Of a stretch of DNA of 64,000 bases, positions 10,846-24,090 are shown one piece after another. The translations under genes and the position numbers were made by a program. Positions within the stretch are counted from its first letter, which is position 1; the number at the start of each line of letters is the position of its first letter. The notes under the pieces were generated by a model. The model had not been told where the DNA came from. It did no database searches and saw only the letters and a program-made list of their open reading frames with translations. Origin of the DNA: Jackrogersella multiformis (Eukaryota > Ascomycota > Sordariomycetes > Xylariales > Hypoxylaceae); the NCBI GenBank assembly GCA_902806575.1, contig CADCXD010000007.1, positions 248,001 through 312,000 on the forward strand, in the 5' to 3' direction.

Positions 10846-13800
10846 GATGGAGAGAATAGAGCCTCGTGGGGTGTAATCTGATATAAATATCTATGCTGGA
10901 CAAGTTAGTGTTAAAGCTGAGAAGCAAAGACGGCTTGTCTGTATTTGCTCTACCAAAAAAAAAAGAATAGAGGCCAAGAGATGAATCCTGGGGAAAGTCA
11001 GAATGAGCCCAGGAGAACGAGGGGGGGTTGGTATTTGTATATGGGAATAGATACCTACACCTACCTTTGTAGATAATAAGTAGAGAGATGACTTCCTTCC
11101 TTCATTTTTGAATTCGTGACAAGGGCATCCACCACTGCTATATTCTTACGGGCTGGCTACTGAGGTTTATTTCTCCTGGGTGGCGTCGCGGTCAGTTGCG
11201 ATCTTTGATGCTATCGTCATCACACCTCCCTTACAAGTTTAGACTATTGAAGCTACGAGGAGCATCTTACCTACCTGGATAGGTACCTATCCTAGCTAGG
11301 ATAGGATGTACATTAGGCAATTACCCCTATTTCACCGTCAGCAAACATCTCAAGGTTTAAGATAACTATCAGGTCAGATGTGATTGTGAATGATAAACTC
11401 ATTCCAAGAGTATCTCGTCCGGTTCTACTTAGTTTTAGGTTTAAAATCATATATCATATATCTATGGGAACGTGCCATCTTTGCTGCTTCCGAGCGATAT
11501 CATGGCAGCGATTCTTATTATTCTCTTAATCCATATATTGCTCCCCGAGCGCAACTATTTTATTATTAGATGACCTAGTAGTTCAGCATTGTAAGCGTTA
11601 TTCAAGTCAGTCCATCACGCCACCTCGAACATAACGTCTAAATATGTGTCGGTGCAATGTAAGATCTTACTACTACATACATATTGTCATAGGGTCTGTT
11701 TGCCTGAATTAATTGCTTTCCCGACTATTCTGCAGGGGAGTTTGGAGTGAATCTCGGTCGAAACTTTCTTCTATCGCCTCTGACACGTACCTGGTAGGTA
11801 TGTAAGATGAGAGCAGGCCGCACGCGTGCCGGTATGACCACAAACCATATCACAGCTGTCAGAGTCTGTTCATCGAGGTTCGGGAGTCGCGTTACCAATG
11901 TGTCCTTGAACATAATTTATCCGGAAGAAATCTGGTAGAAAGGTATCTATAAAAATAAACCGCACATCGACTCTGCAATGATGATACGCTATTAAAGCTA
12001 GGTGATTTATTAGGTGCCTACCTAAGGTAGGTGGGCGAGTAGCCATGGGCACATCTGAAGCTACCCTTTCGGAATTATGGTGGCTAATTCATTATCCATA
12101 AAGTCTTCTCGGACGACATGAGTTAATAAGCTATACCGTGCGTATCGAAATCTTACTTCCTGTTGTCTACCTAGGTACCTGAATAGGAGTCCAAAGATAG
12201 AACTAGAAACCCCAGTGTCTAAATCTAGGTTGCCATTTTCACCAAATTATCTATTTATTACAAATTCCGTTGAGAATCAAACTATAGTCTTGGATTCGAT
12301 CTCGTTCGTAATAACCATACCATATAATGTACATATTTAGGGCCAACCCCCTTACAGGACAGGGCACCACACGAGAATGCAAGGAGGAAGAAAGCTCTTA
12401 TCAGACCCCTTTAATCGACGGAGATCCCTTCCATCGTCCTGGAGAGTTGCTAGGTACTATAAACCATGTAAGGTCCTAATAGGGCGATGGTTTTGGTTTT
12501 GGTTTACCTTACCGTGGAATACATGTGTGTATTACCCAAATCAAAGATAGAAGGGTTTTCCTCGGAGGTTGTTTGCATCGTGGTTACCTACCTAGTACCT
12601 AATGTATAGTTTAGTCGAATACTTGGGGGAAAGGCGGCTACGTCGCTACGGGAATTTGTAGCTCTGTGTTTCACCAAGCTATCTGCCCTAACCAGGAACT
12701 TTCCCCATGGGGAAAATGATTTGGTGGTAGCGAATAACGATTGGCTGTGGAAGTTCCAATATTTGTTTGAGTTTGTCCCATGACGATTCGGAGATATCAT
12801 CTGTAGTTCGTTATACAAAGTGATTACGTACGTACCTAGGTAGATTTCTTTGTTCCGAAGACTTATGAGTCTTGATATCTCGCTTCATTTTAGTATGCGT
12901 CTACTGATTAGGTCGCGTAATAACGACCCGATTCTTTAGGACTATCTTTTCTTGATTCTTTAACTCGTGCTTAGCACTTAGACTTGGCGGTGTTCTTGGT
13001 TTACTGTCTTATGATCCCTTAACCAGCCCTTAGCGTTCCCGCCCCCCCATGTGCTTGCTACATATATCACTTGGGTATCTACCTAGGTACCTAGGTACCT
13101 GTCTCTAACGTTCTTGACTCGTTTTATAGTTTTATAGGTCATGAGAACCACAACTACAGTACCTAGCTAGTTTATTTTAGATTTTAGAACAATGAATATA
13201 TCTAATGTGATTGTTTGTGAAATTTCTAGTTTACTTGATAATACACATATACCATATCCTCTTATATAGGAGTAGACTTGTTTAATGTGACACTATCTAT
13301 AGGTAGGTAATTAGGTACCGACATATAGGCTAGGTACATACCTAACCTAAGGACTGATATCTGGGCATGTGGAGATCTCCAATTCCCCAAATCTACCTAC
13401 TATTTTAGCAAGGGTTGGCGCTCTTCCTCCCCACTAACAATCGACTGGTTCTTTCGTCACACGCACCTTATTCAGTAAAGGCTTGAATCAAAACCTGGCT
13501 AGAAGCTGCAGGCCTGAGACTTAGTACGGTGGTAGCTACCTACCTAGATACCCACATAGATGCTGCAGCTACCTACCTAGGTACTGTTCGCCTAGGTATC
13601 TGTATGAACGACAGGGGGGGAAGGGGAAGGGGGGGAAGGGAAGGGGGGCTGGTGGGTAATCGCGGTCTATCCATGGATCCTGGCCCGTGATCACCTCATC
13701 AACAAGGACCCTTCATCTTATGTACGATCCTCCCGACTCTTTTAATCTTTTCAACTTCTTTGTTCCTGGCATACGGTGTCAATTCGCCACAATTTATTCA

Positions 13801-13946
13801 GTGTTCATTATTTTTAATTGCTTCTACACGTTGGCTAATTTATTTCATTGCTGCCAGTGCTGGTAGCCGCCACCGCTCCGATCGCACACGGTCCTTAGGT
13901 AACCAGTCGCGCGCGGGCCGACAGCCCAAAATAATTGCAATAGGCC
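10846..13946. other. 3.1-kb divergent intergenic region (secreted protein / Kha1)
   Basis: Non-coding sequence lies between the start of the Cys-rich protein (-) and the antiporter (+). It carries five exact TACCTAGGTA palindromes (12168, 12833, 13080, 13088 and 13574) and a G-rich tract at 13614-13648. Open frames (for example 12588-12818) show no protein-like features. Confidence 0.5.
13614..13648 (+). repeat. G-tract array, candidate G-quadruplex
   Basis: Five G-runs of 7, 4, 7, 3 and 6 bases are each separated by AA. This fits the G3+N1-7 quadruplex pattern with very short loops. It lies about 300 bp upstream of the Kha1-like start codon. Confidence 0.7.
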
Positions 13947-16902
13947 ATGGCTACTATAATTAGCACCGCGACGACGACATTGTTGTCAACCGTCACCACC
14001 TCGAGTGCTCCGGCTGCCTCCTCGTCCGGAGTGGCTCCTCAAGGAGGTATCTTGGATGGTGTTTTGCCAAATACCTTCATCTCCTCCAATCCCATACAAC
14101 TCTTCATTATCCAGGTATGACGCTATTTTCCTCCTCCGCTTCTTCAGTTTCCTTCTCGGTGCCTTGTTCTAGAGAGTCCACAAGCACACTACATCACCTC
14201 AATACTTCGGGGCACGAGGGGAAAAAACAAAACAAAACAAAAATTCATCTAAGCGTATTGCCTGCTTACTGTTCATCTAGGCTGGTATCATTATAATTCT
14301 ATGCCGCCTTCTTCATTACCCGCTATCGCTCTTAGGTCAGCCGCGCGTTATCGCGGAGGTCATTGGTGGCATCCTTTTGGGTCCTTCTGTCTTGGCGCGC
14401 ATTCCGGGTTTTCAGCAAGACATCTTCCCGAATGCTTCTATGCCCGTTCTGAGCAATGTCGCTAATCTCGGCCTCATCTTGTTCCTTTTCCTCATCGGCC
14501 TCGAGGTCGATATCCGCCTGTTTACCTCCAATTGGCGCGTTGCTCTAACCGTCGGCTTGGCTGGCATGATTCTGCCCTTCGGTCTAGGCTGCGCCATTGC
14601 TTACGGTCTATATCACCAATTCCATGACGACCCCAATACCGTTGAGATTAGCTTCGGCGTCTACGCTCTTTTCGTTGGTACTGCTATAGCTATCACCGCC
14701 TTCCCTGTTCTCTGTCGCATCCTGTCCGAGCTCAACTTGCTGGGCACACCCGTCGGTGTTACCGTCCTGGCCGCCGGTGTTGGAAACGATGTCGTCGGTT
14801 GGATCTTACTGGCACTCTGCGTCGCGCTGGTCAACAACGGCTCTGGTTTAACCGCACTTTGGGTTCTTCTCGTCGCTGTCGCTTGGGTCCTTTTCCTAGT
14901 TTTTGCCGTTAAACCCGTCTTCCATTGGGCTTTGAGGAGAACAGGCAGTATCCAGAACGGCCCAACTCAGGGCATGATTGCTGTCACCATCTTACTAGTC
15001 CTCACCTCCTCTTGGTTTACAAGTAAGGAGCTCATCAATCTTATTCGCAAGTGAGATATCTAACTTTTCCAGGCATCATCGGGGTACACGCTATTTTCGG
15101 CGCTTTCCTTGTAGGCTTGATCTGCCCACACGACGGTGGGTTCGCTATACACGTGACCGAGAAAATTGAAGATCTCGTGACGGTCCTCTTCTTGCCCCTT
15201 TACTTCGCCCTCTCCGGCTTAAGTACGAACCTCGGTCTCCTAAACGATGGGATCACTTGGGGCTACGTCATTGGTGTCATCGTTGTTGCTTTCTCAGGTA
15301 AAATCATTGGTGGCACACTGGCGGCCAGGGCGACGAAACTTGTCTGGAGGGAAAGTCTCACTATAGGCGTATTGATGAGTTGCAAAGGTTTGGTGGAACT
15401 AATTGTGCTAGTAAGTTGCGGTGGCTGACATGGACTATGGTGGTCATATACTGATAAGCGCCCAGAATATTGGTCTTCAGGCAAGAATTCTGTCGCAGAG
15501 GACGTTTACTATATTCGTCGTCATGGCTCTAGTCACTACTGTCGCCACAACCCCCTTAACGAAATGGCTTTACCCTCCATGGTACCGACAGAAGCTCGAC
15601 CAATGGAAACGGGGCGAGATTGATTGGGATGGAAAGCCACTGCAGGGCTCTAGTCAACCCGAATCTCTCGCTCAGATACAAGACGCTGGTATACGCCGTC
15701 TCCTGGTCTATCTCCGTTTAGATAGCCTGCCAAGTCTCTTCACGTTTATCTCCCTTTTAGGTGATGAAAACGTGACACCAAAGTCTGGAGATGTTGAGGC
15801 TAGCGAGGATACCGGTAAACCCCCAGTTATTCGAAAGCGACCCCTCGAAGTTCACGGTCTGCGCATCGTTGAGCTTACCGAGCGTACATCGTCCGTGATG
15901 ATGGTTACTGAAGGCGACGAATACTCTAGACGTGACCCTGTAGTGAATGCATTTCGAACATTTTCTCAATTGCACGACGTGGCAGTATCAGGCAATGTCG
16001 TCACCGCCCCAGAGGATTCCTACGCTCGGACGGTTGTTGAACAAGCTTCGAACCAAGGGTCTGACTTTGTGTTGATCCCATGGAGCGAGGTCGGAAGTAA
16101 CAAAGACGACCAATCACTCCCCTTCCAAGTCTCCTCGGAAGACCGCTTTTCAGGAAAAGCCCATCTCGACTTCATCCAAACGGCGCTAGCGAAAGCCGTT
16201 TGCAATACAGGCGTCTTTATTGGAAATGGGTTTGGCGGCAATGCGCCAACGGGCAGAGGCCGACCAGCCCTACCCCGGACCATAAGCAACATATCGATGC
16301 GAAGTTATAGGGAAGCTGCCGTGCTTCCTATTGCCGACAAGTCTCATAAGATCTTTTTCCCCTACCTCGGTGGTGTAGACGACCGAGTTGCCCTTCGCTT
16401 CGTTCTCCAGCTTGCCAAAAACCCTCTCATCACAGTCACGATCGCCCGCCTAAATTGTGCCGAAGGTAATGATGAAGTTGTCGGTGTCTCAGAGGGCAAC
16501 CTAGATCCTATCTCGTCAGAGTCTATATCTAAGAATGCCGTCAACACCGAGATAACGGCGCAAGACTCATCTCTCATATCTACCTTGCAATCCAGTCTTT
16601 CTCCTGAGTTAGCTAGACGTATAACCTTCGTTGATATCTCAGTCACCGTCAGTTCAGCAGTCAAACAAGCCGCCGAGTTGGCGAAGGAGACTGTCGGAAA
16701 GAACGCACGCAACGCCGGGGATATTGTTGTTGTGGGGCGTAGGCATCCTGCGCTCCCTGCTACCTCGCGGGCAGTAGACCAGAGCAACACAGAATATGAC
16801 ATGCAGAAGACAGTAGGAGTTTTCGGTCAGACTATGGCCATGAGTGATCTAAAGGCCAGCGTGCTAGTTATTCAGGCTGGGGACTCGGGACAAGGGTCAT
16901 GA
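13947..16902 (+). CDS. KHA1: Kha1-like K+/H+ antiporter (CPA2 family)
   Basis: This cation/proton antiporter is of the CPA2 family; yeast Kha1 acts in Golgi-type membranes in K+ and pH homeostasis. Exons are 13947-14114, 14281-15022, 15073-15410 and 15466-16902 (894 aa, close to yeast Kha1). The N-terminal half is a run of about twelve hydrophobic segments. Family signatures include QPRVIAEVIGGILLGPS, LFLFLIGLEVD, ITAFPVLCRILSEL, AAGVGNDVVGWILLA and ALSGLSTNLGLL. The second half (from about residue 430) is a soluble cytoplasmic domain with short Val/Ile-rich strands (DFVLIPW, DIVVVGRRHP) resembling the universal-stress-type regulatory tail of these transporters. The ATG at 13947 gives a Ser/Thr-rich lumenal leader before the first membrane segment, which is split by intron 1. 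Confidence 0.93.
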
Positions 16903-19056
16903 TTTAAACCTTTTCGGGCATTTGGAAAAGTTCATCCTTGATCTATTTCTCTAGTTTTACTTGCCATGAATCGGTCATGTACCTAGTTATGTTTGAAGCA
17001 CTCGGGTTAGGTGTTTTGGGAATGCAATTGCATGGTTGGGATAATGGATTGGATACACTGTTCGAGTTAACTAACTGGATAGATATGATATACCTTACTT
17101 ACGTTCAATGAATATAATATTGCCAACTAAGCTAGGATAATGTCGTCTGATAAGGTCCAGCTCTTCGTACGGCGACTACTATTTGACAAGTAATAGCAGA
17201 CCAGCAGACCAAGTTCATATGAGATATTCTCGGTAGATATGTACTAACTAGAACCTTGCGGCTTACTGTGCTGTCTGCTCCATCTCATATATCACTACCC
17301 TAGGAATGCGACGTCCCGTCTGACAACCTCGTGGCAAGGCCCGATCGATCGTCATCATGTCAGCATAGCATCATCAGCCCTACAGAGCCTCACCGCCGGT
17401 TCGGCAGCTTATGCTAATGCCTCTCTACCGTGCATTCCCTGACCTCACCTCGAGTTAGAGTTCTTACGTACATGTCTAGTAATCAGCGCAGACGAACCTG
17501 AACCGGGAGAGTGGGACGTGGCGTTCATTTACTTCTGTTCCATTTTACTTATTCTTTTCTTCGGCGACGACGTGGTGGTCCTCGTGCTAGACACATGGGA
17601 TGAGGTCGACTAGCCGACTACACAAGATACCTATAGGTACAGGTAAAGGATGGGACTGTGTTTCACGTAGGATCCGAGATCGAAGATAATTCTGCTGCCC
17701 GCGTGGTCTCGTCCTGTAAACATGGGTGTTGTTCTCGTCGAAAAGACAACCAACAACTGCTGCCATACCGTACAGTGCTTTAGCAATGACGAAATGGCAC
17801 CCTGGGCTTCGCAAGTGACCTCATCGTATTCCTTTCTCTTCCTCTCCTCGGATCCTTTCTTCTTCATACCCACCTAGGTATGTACATTATGTATCTACCT
17901 TTACATCGTATCCAGGTCATGGTGTACGTCTATCCTATCCCATCCTCCGCGTATCTAAGATCCATAGCTCGTGTTATCCCATGTTATTTAGCCCACAATC
18001 CTCAATCGGACCCTCGAACCACCAACCTAACCAAATACGACGTCTAATCCATAACATATCACAATCTCAAAGCCGCCTTACCGCGCCCGGGAAGCAGAAG
18101 TCCATCTGCTAACGGAGATCACTTAGCAATTTTACAATTAGGCAGCCGAATTACTTGGGAGGATTTAACCCACTAACCCACAAACCCACCTCCATGCTCG
18201 TTCGATAATAGGTAGGTAGGCGGACAAAGTACCGCCCCAACGAGGGGGGCCGGAATCCTGCGGGATCCTATCGAAGCTGCGGAAATCATGATCGCGGCCA
18301 TCGTCCATCCGTTATCATCGCATATCCCATATCACAGACCCCCAACCCAACCACCTGGACTACCTACCTGCTACTACTATTACCAGCCTACCTAGTTAGC
18401 TCGCGACAGGGGCCTTTTTCCATCACTCTCGTTTCATATTTACCTAGGTAACTACCCAGCTAGCTACCTACATTAACTAACCACCATGTAACTACGCCCC
18501 AACTCTATCGTGACCCACCCTGCCGGTCCCGTATAAACATAGATATACAGTAGCATTGTGGTATTTAGCTTGCGGAGCGGCCCCTAGTCGTCGGGGGAAT
18601 ATTCCAGCTAGGGCAGCCTTAGCCCGAGCAGCATCTCGACTGCTTGACCCGATTTACCAAGGACCGATGAGCCGCCAACCCCAAAGTCCACAATCCAAAG
18701 TCCATTACCTTGTACCCACTGCCCGTCTCCGCTTCATAATTTCAAGTCCGATTGAAGCTAAATAGATAGATACATAATAGTAGTAAATAAAATATACCTG
18801 ATGCCCGTGCATGAGCGACGACTTAGTCTGCCAATCAACAACGGCGTCGACGACGAGAACAACTCCTACTATCCCCAGGTAGTCAGGTACATAGTTAAAA
18901 ACACCAAGGCCGATCGGTAATCATCGGAAGGCGATAGCCGCGGCGGGCGCGCACGTGGCTATTCATAGCTACTACATACGTACACTAGCCGTGTCTAAAT
19001 ATGTCTCTGCGTGCGTGCTAGAGAATGCAGCTAGCTCGTAGCTCGTGGGATGGAGA

Positions 19057-19083
19057 GCAGCAGCAGCAGTAGCAGCAGCAGTA
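19057..19083. repeat. AGC trinucleotide repeat
   Basis: Near-perfect AGC/AGT units run across 27 bp in non-coding sequence. Confidence 0.7.
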
Positions 19084-19822
19084 GTGCTATCCAACCGGCG
19101 CTTACATGTAGCAACCGCCGGAAACCTGGGGCTAGAGCTGCGATTAGAAGGTGTCGAGACGGGCATGCGACTGTCATCTGATAGGCCAGACTAGTACATT
19201 CAGCTAACCTGCGCGCCTTGGAGCTAACAGACCAACCGCTGCACATATGTAAATATAAAAATAAAAATAAAATCAATAGCAAGGCTAATAATATACGTAT
19301 CAATGACATGTGGAACCGGCGAGGAAAATCTGTAATTAGGTAGCCCATCAACCTCCGACGAACCTCGGGGATAGCCACTTGCGAATCTCAAAATAACATG
19401 TTCTGCCGTCGGTAAGTGACTAACAGCCAAAACCCTCCCGTCACATCCCACCCCATCAACGCCGCCACACTCTCTACATCTCTCTACACCTATGAATCCA
19501 TCGTGTACCTTCCTTTCCCTTCCACGGAAAGGCATATTGTATTATAAACCCACCTCCCGACCCTTAGGGCCGCGCAAGTCCCTGGCCCCCAGGCCGGGGC
19601 GGGGGGTCAGATGAAAATTCCCTGCGCCTTCGACGGCGTTGCACAGCATATCTAGATGTTTCGTCTTTTTATTTTCCTTTCCAATGTTGATCCTCGGTAT
19701 CGTACAGTAGAATAGAGCCTCGTCTTTCACATGACTGGCGAAGCCGACCGACGGCGCGCTCGTGCGAGCTGATGCGGCTGCAGTCGAGCCTCGCCGCCCT
19801 GGTTTCAGATCTCCACGCCGGC

Positions 19823-19845
19823 TTTTTTTTTTTTTTTTTTTTTTT
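19823..19845 (+). repeat. (T)23 homopolymer
   Basis: This is an uninterrupted run of 23 T on the plus strand. It lies inside an apparent open frame on each strand, whose poly-Phe or poly-Lys translation is an artefact of the run. Confidence 0.9.
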
Positions 19846-22800
19846 GCGCAGGACATGCCTAAAGATAGGCTGGCAGGGCCTGAGCAGGCGGGTGCCGTGT
19901 CTCTGCTCCTGCTCCTGCTACGCGCCAGAACGGCTATAGAACGAGCGCGAACCTACCCTCTCAGCCTCTTGTTTCGCCTGTGTGCCGTTTTTAGCTCGAG
20001 CCTTGCGTGCTGGTGAGACAGCCAGGCTCTAGATGGAATAACCTCGAGGCGCACCGTGAAAGCGCCGAAGGGTGGCACGCGGCCTGTGGCAGTTTATATC
20101 CCACGAGCCCTTCCCTCGCCGGGCGAACTCCCACGAGTCGTCACCGAATCCGGATTGGGGGGGGGGGCTGAAAAGTTTCGGCGGATGCCCTCGTGGCTAA
20201 GTCTGAGATCTTAGGCGAGCAGAGTGGGCTGTTCTTTTTTATTTACCTACCTAGGTAGGTACTTACAGCTTCTCTGGTTATGGCTTTGGTAGGTCGGCCT
20301 GTATGAGTCAAAAAGATCTCGTCGGTATCGTTGCGTACCCGGTACATAAATGTTGAACACACATGTCTTAGACATTAAACCACGTGCACCACTAATATTT
20401 ACGGATAATTTTCCGTCATCGTACTCGCGCTCTGGCAACCAAGCAGAAGGTCGTAGTTCCGAATCTATGTAATACCGCTATACCTACTAGTATATTATAT
20501 GGCGGTCATAGTCCGGGGTAAAGTGTAAGTGACGTCGAGCATCTTCGGTTGACTTTGGCCGGGCTTGGTACCTAGGTAAGGATGGTGATTTCTCGTCGCT
20601 GCATGTATGTGGGCAGGCAAGCGAACAAGCTAAACACCCCCATGTGCGTCAAAAGGACTCTGCTTTCTTCCCTCCTTCCACATTCTTTGGGGACGACATA
20701 AATCCATGTTACACAGCATATGGCCTTCGAGAGAAAGATGGAGGTGAAGATCGCGGCCTCGAACCGACCCCATGCTGCGACGCTAAATCCGGCGCTTCAG
20801 AGGTCCCCAGCGCTGTGCCGCACACGCAATTTGGGATTTCCGCTAAGATACCAAGGCTGCCAGGTAGGATGCGAACTTCCAAGTGTGGATATGGCCTAGC
20901 AACACTTGAAGGTCCCTGGCCGGTTTCGTGTGCTCCTCCTTATGCCACGTTGTTGATCTGATCGGTTAGTCTTCGAGATTGGTCGATGGTCCTATTTTGG
21001 AAACATTACTCGACGCTAGGCAGTCGACATAAGGACGACTAGGATATATTGATAGTGTATTGCTGAGGGGATTATAATAAATTATATACCTAATTGTTCG
21101 GTAGAGTGGTATGTGGTAAATGTGTAATAAGGACTTCTTATTTAGATTTGCGACGAGGGCGACAAAAGAACCTCCAAGGCCACTAGACTTACCATTCATT
21201 ACTGCTGTGCATGCCTCCTGGTAGGTAGGTATTTACCCTCCCAAGGCTGAACAGGGTGTACGGCCCGTATCTTCATGTTGGCAGTAGGCATCCCAAGACA
21301 TGTAGGTAGCCGAATGCGCTAAGGAAAAGATACCTCCCTACCTCCTTTAAGGCACTAGGTAGGTACCGACGGCACGGTGGTTTCTAGTCAAGGGGGATGC
21401 GCCTTGTTCTGATGGAGAATAAAAGAGAGTTCTGACAACGGTACGGATACCAGAGGATATCTAGGGGATGATGGGGGTGCTCGAGCCAGCTTAAGCTACC
21501 TTACCTACTATTAGTCTATTATAAATTCGACTCCAATCCGAAAGATGCACAGCCGACAGCTGAAAACCCCATGATAGGAATGCCCAATTTCTATTGGGTG
21601 ACAGATACGACCAACATATTGTTAGCCCAGAGTTGTTGCGGTCTTGGCTGCTTGGGTCCTAGATGTACAGTGTCCTGGACAGTGTCGATCAAAAGAAGGC
21701 TGAAGCTAGCGTTTTGTTATCAATCCAGATGGTGATCGTCAGTGAAATGGCCTTGTGGCTTCGTGATATACCCTTTCCGGACCACCAACAGTCCCCAAAG
21801 CTCCGAAGGTGCCCGAAGGCTTGTAAAGGCCGAAGCCATCGGGCGCATTGACTAAACGCGGCAGTAAACGCGGCAGCTAACGTGATGAGGCCATCTCGTT
21901 GGCGAGCCGTATGTTATCATCATGCTGATGCAGTACTACGAAGGGTCAAGGATACTGTTCCCCCTTTTGTAATGCGAAGGCCAAGGTACATAGTAGTAGG
22001 CATTACCTTCACTATTCGCACGTGAGCTCCGAGCTTACCGGACTTGAGGATCGGATCCGAAATGATAATCGTCGCGTTTCAAGATAACAGTCGCGATGCC
22101 GTTGGAAGCGGTACCTTTCGTTCCTTCGTGGGTAGATAGGTACCCGAGCTGGAGACCCGCGCATAGCTTAGATGATAAATCATAAAAACATTTACCTCGG
22201 CCGTAAAAACACGAGCTAGTACTATGTAAAGTGACATCGTCGTTCTACTATGTGGTCCATTATATTGACGTCAAGTCAGGGATTTTAGGATTGAACGTCT
22301 TGGCAACGACCCCCTACCTACCCTTAGTGTAGAAATCCATCAGTTTCCCTGAAGAGGGAGCAGGATGGTTGGTCGAAAGCCACAGGGAAATCATATTCGG
22401 TACGCAGCGTCCGGGCTGATATTGGACCCAAGACGAGGCTGTTGAAATGCGACAGTGATAAGAACATCGCCGACGACACTCGCAATTTGATGGTCCCGTG
22501 CAACCTCGACGAGTGTGGGACGCCGGTGGTAGGATAGGCTCGGTATTTAAAATGCGTGGAGTACTTACCCAGCAGCTGGGCAGATAGGGCCGCTAGGGCC
22601 GGGCGCCCGGGGTAAGGCGCCACATTACATACCTAGGTACCTAGAGTTGACATGTTCTTCTGCTTCATAATATCCTAGGTATGTAGGTACCTTAGGTAGT
22701 GTAGGTTACATACTTAGGTAGATGGGACGAGGGTCTAGAACGCCCACGATAGAATATGTCGAACCATACCTCAGTAGTTCGTCGCCTATATGCACTTAAT

Positions 22801-24043
22801 CATTCTTGATCACCTCGACTCGCAGGCGCCATATGCTGCTGCCTGAGATCGAGTCTTTCTTCCAGCTCTACTACAATAGGAGGGTTATCAAAGTCCCTCC
22901 AATGAGTCCTTCCTATAAAAAGGACCAAACTCGTACAAATAACAGCAGGCGAGTGGGTGGATGGCAATAGTAGCGCTACTGTACTACTGTAGACCGATAC
23001 GAAAGGAGACTAATAAGATGTTTCGTCAAATCAAGCAAATAAGATGCGTCGTTACGCATAAACGCAAGATACGGTGGTCGCTGGATCTTGGCCGAATGGT
23101 TTCTCTTCGGAACCTGCTCCGTCTTGATCCTTCGCGCTACACGGCCCAAGCAAGAACTCGTAGTGCGCTATAAGTTCTATAGCTTCTATGGGTCGGTTCG
23201 GAGTCTGGCTGCATACGGCGTATTAGGTATCAGATTTCAGTTAGCTTCGGAGCGACGTGCTATACGATATGCACAACTATCGGTTATTATCTCTTAGATG
23301 GAAGACGATAGAGGCATGAAGGTTATTAGTTAGCAAGGGTAAATCCGAATCCGTATAGGCCAAGTCGCGAAATCCGCCGTGTTCTGTGGGATTCCGAATA
23401 GAGGGGCTCGGCAGTGACGTCGCTATGATGCATGAAACTCCAAAGGGCGGAGGCGACGAGAAGCACAAATTCCGACAGTCCCAGTTCTGGCGGTGGACGA
23501 AGAATGAGAGCATCGCATTCGTTGAATGCCTAAATGAGGCGAGAGCAAGAAAAAGGAGTCACGGGGATGGAAGGTGGTGAATGGAGGGTGGTGGATGGTG
23601 GATGGCTGGACAGCTGAGATGGCGGTAAGTATTGTGTCGCGCTGAGCTGTAATGTATGTATGTACTGTGATATGCGCGGATCGCGCAAGTCGAGTCTAGG
23701 CATTGGCATTGGCATATGATGATATGTCTTAGGTTGACGGCGCGCGAGGATGAGGTTTGTGGGTTCCAACATGATTGTAGTTGGCGAAGCTGGGCCGGAG
23801 GAGGCTCAAAATGAAGTAAGGGTGTGTGGTAAAAAAAATTAAAAAATGTAAAAGAAAACTTCTTCGGAAGAAATTAATAATATTAAAGGTGATAAATAAA
23901 TGTAGGGTAATAAAATATGTGCCTCGCGTTCCGCCTAAGACTAAAGCGCGTCACCGTGGAGATTGGATGCTCATCGATCTTGCTGTTATTTACACACTAT
24001 TCGGTTCGAAAATGCATGCATGTATGGTTCCTTCTCAAGTGCT

Positions 24044-24090
24044 GTAAGGTAAGTGGTAAGGTAAGTGGTAAGGTAGGGGAGGTAGGGGAG
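24044..24090 (+). repeat. GTAAGTG/GTAGGGGAG short tandem repeats
   Basis: Three consecutive copies of GGTAAGT(G) are followed by two copies of GTAGGGGAG. The tract is non-coding. Confidence 0.65.

Noticed and set aside
19542..20016. Overlapping open frames of 84-104 codons on both strands
   Set aside because: Both run through the (T)23 homopolymer and are otherwise low complexity; chance frames in GC-richer DNA.
20160..20240. tRNA-like A-box (TGGCTAAGTCTGAG) followed by a T-run
   Set aside because: No B-box (GGTTCGANTCC) and no cloverleaf could be drawn.
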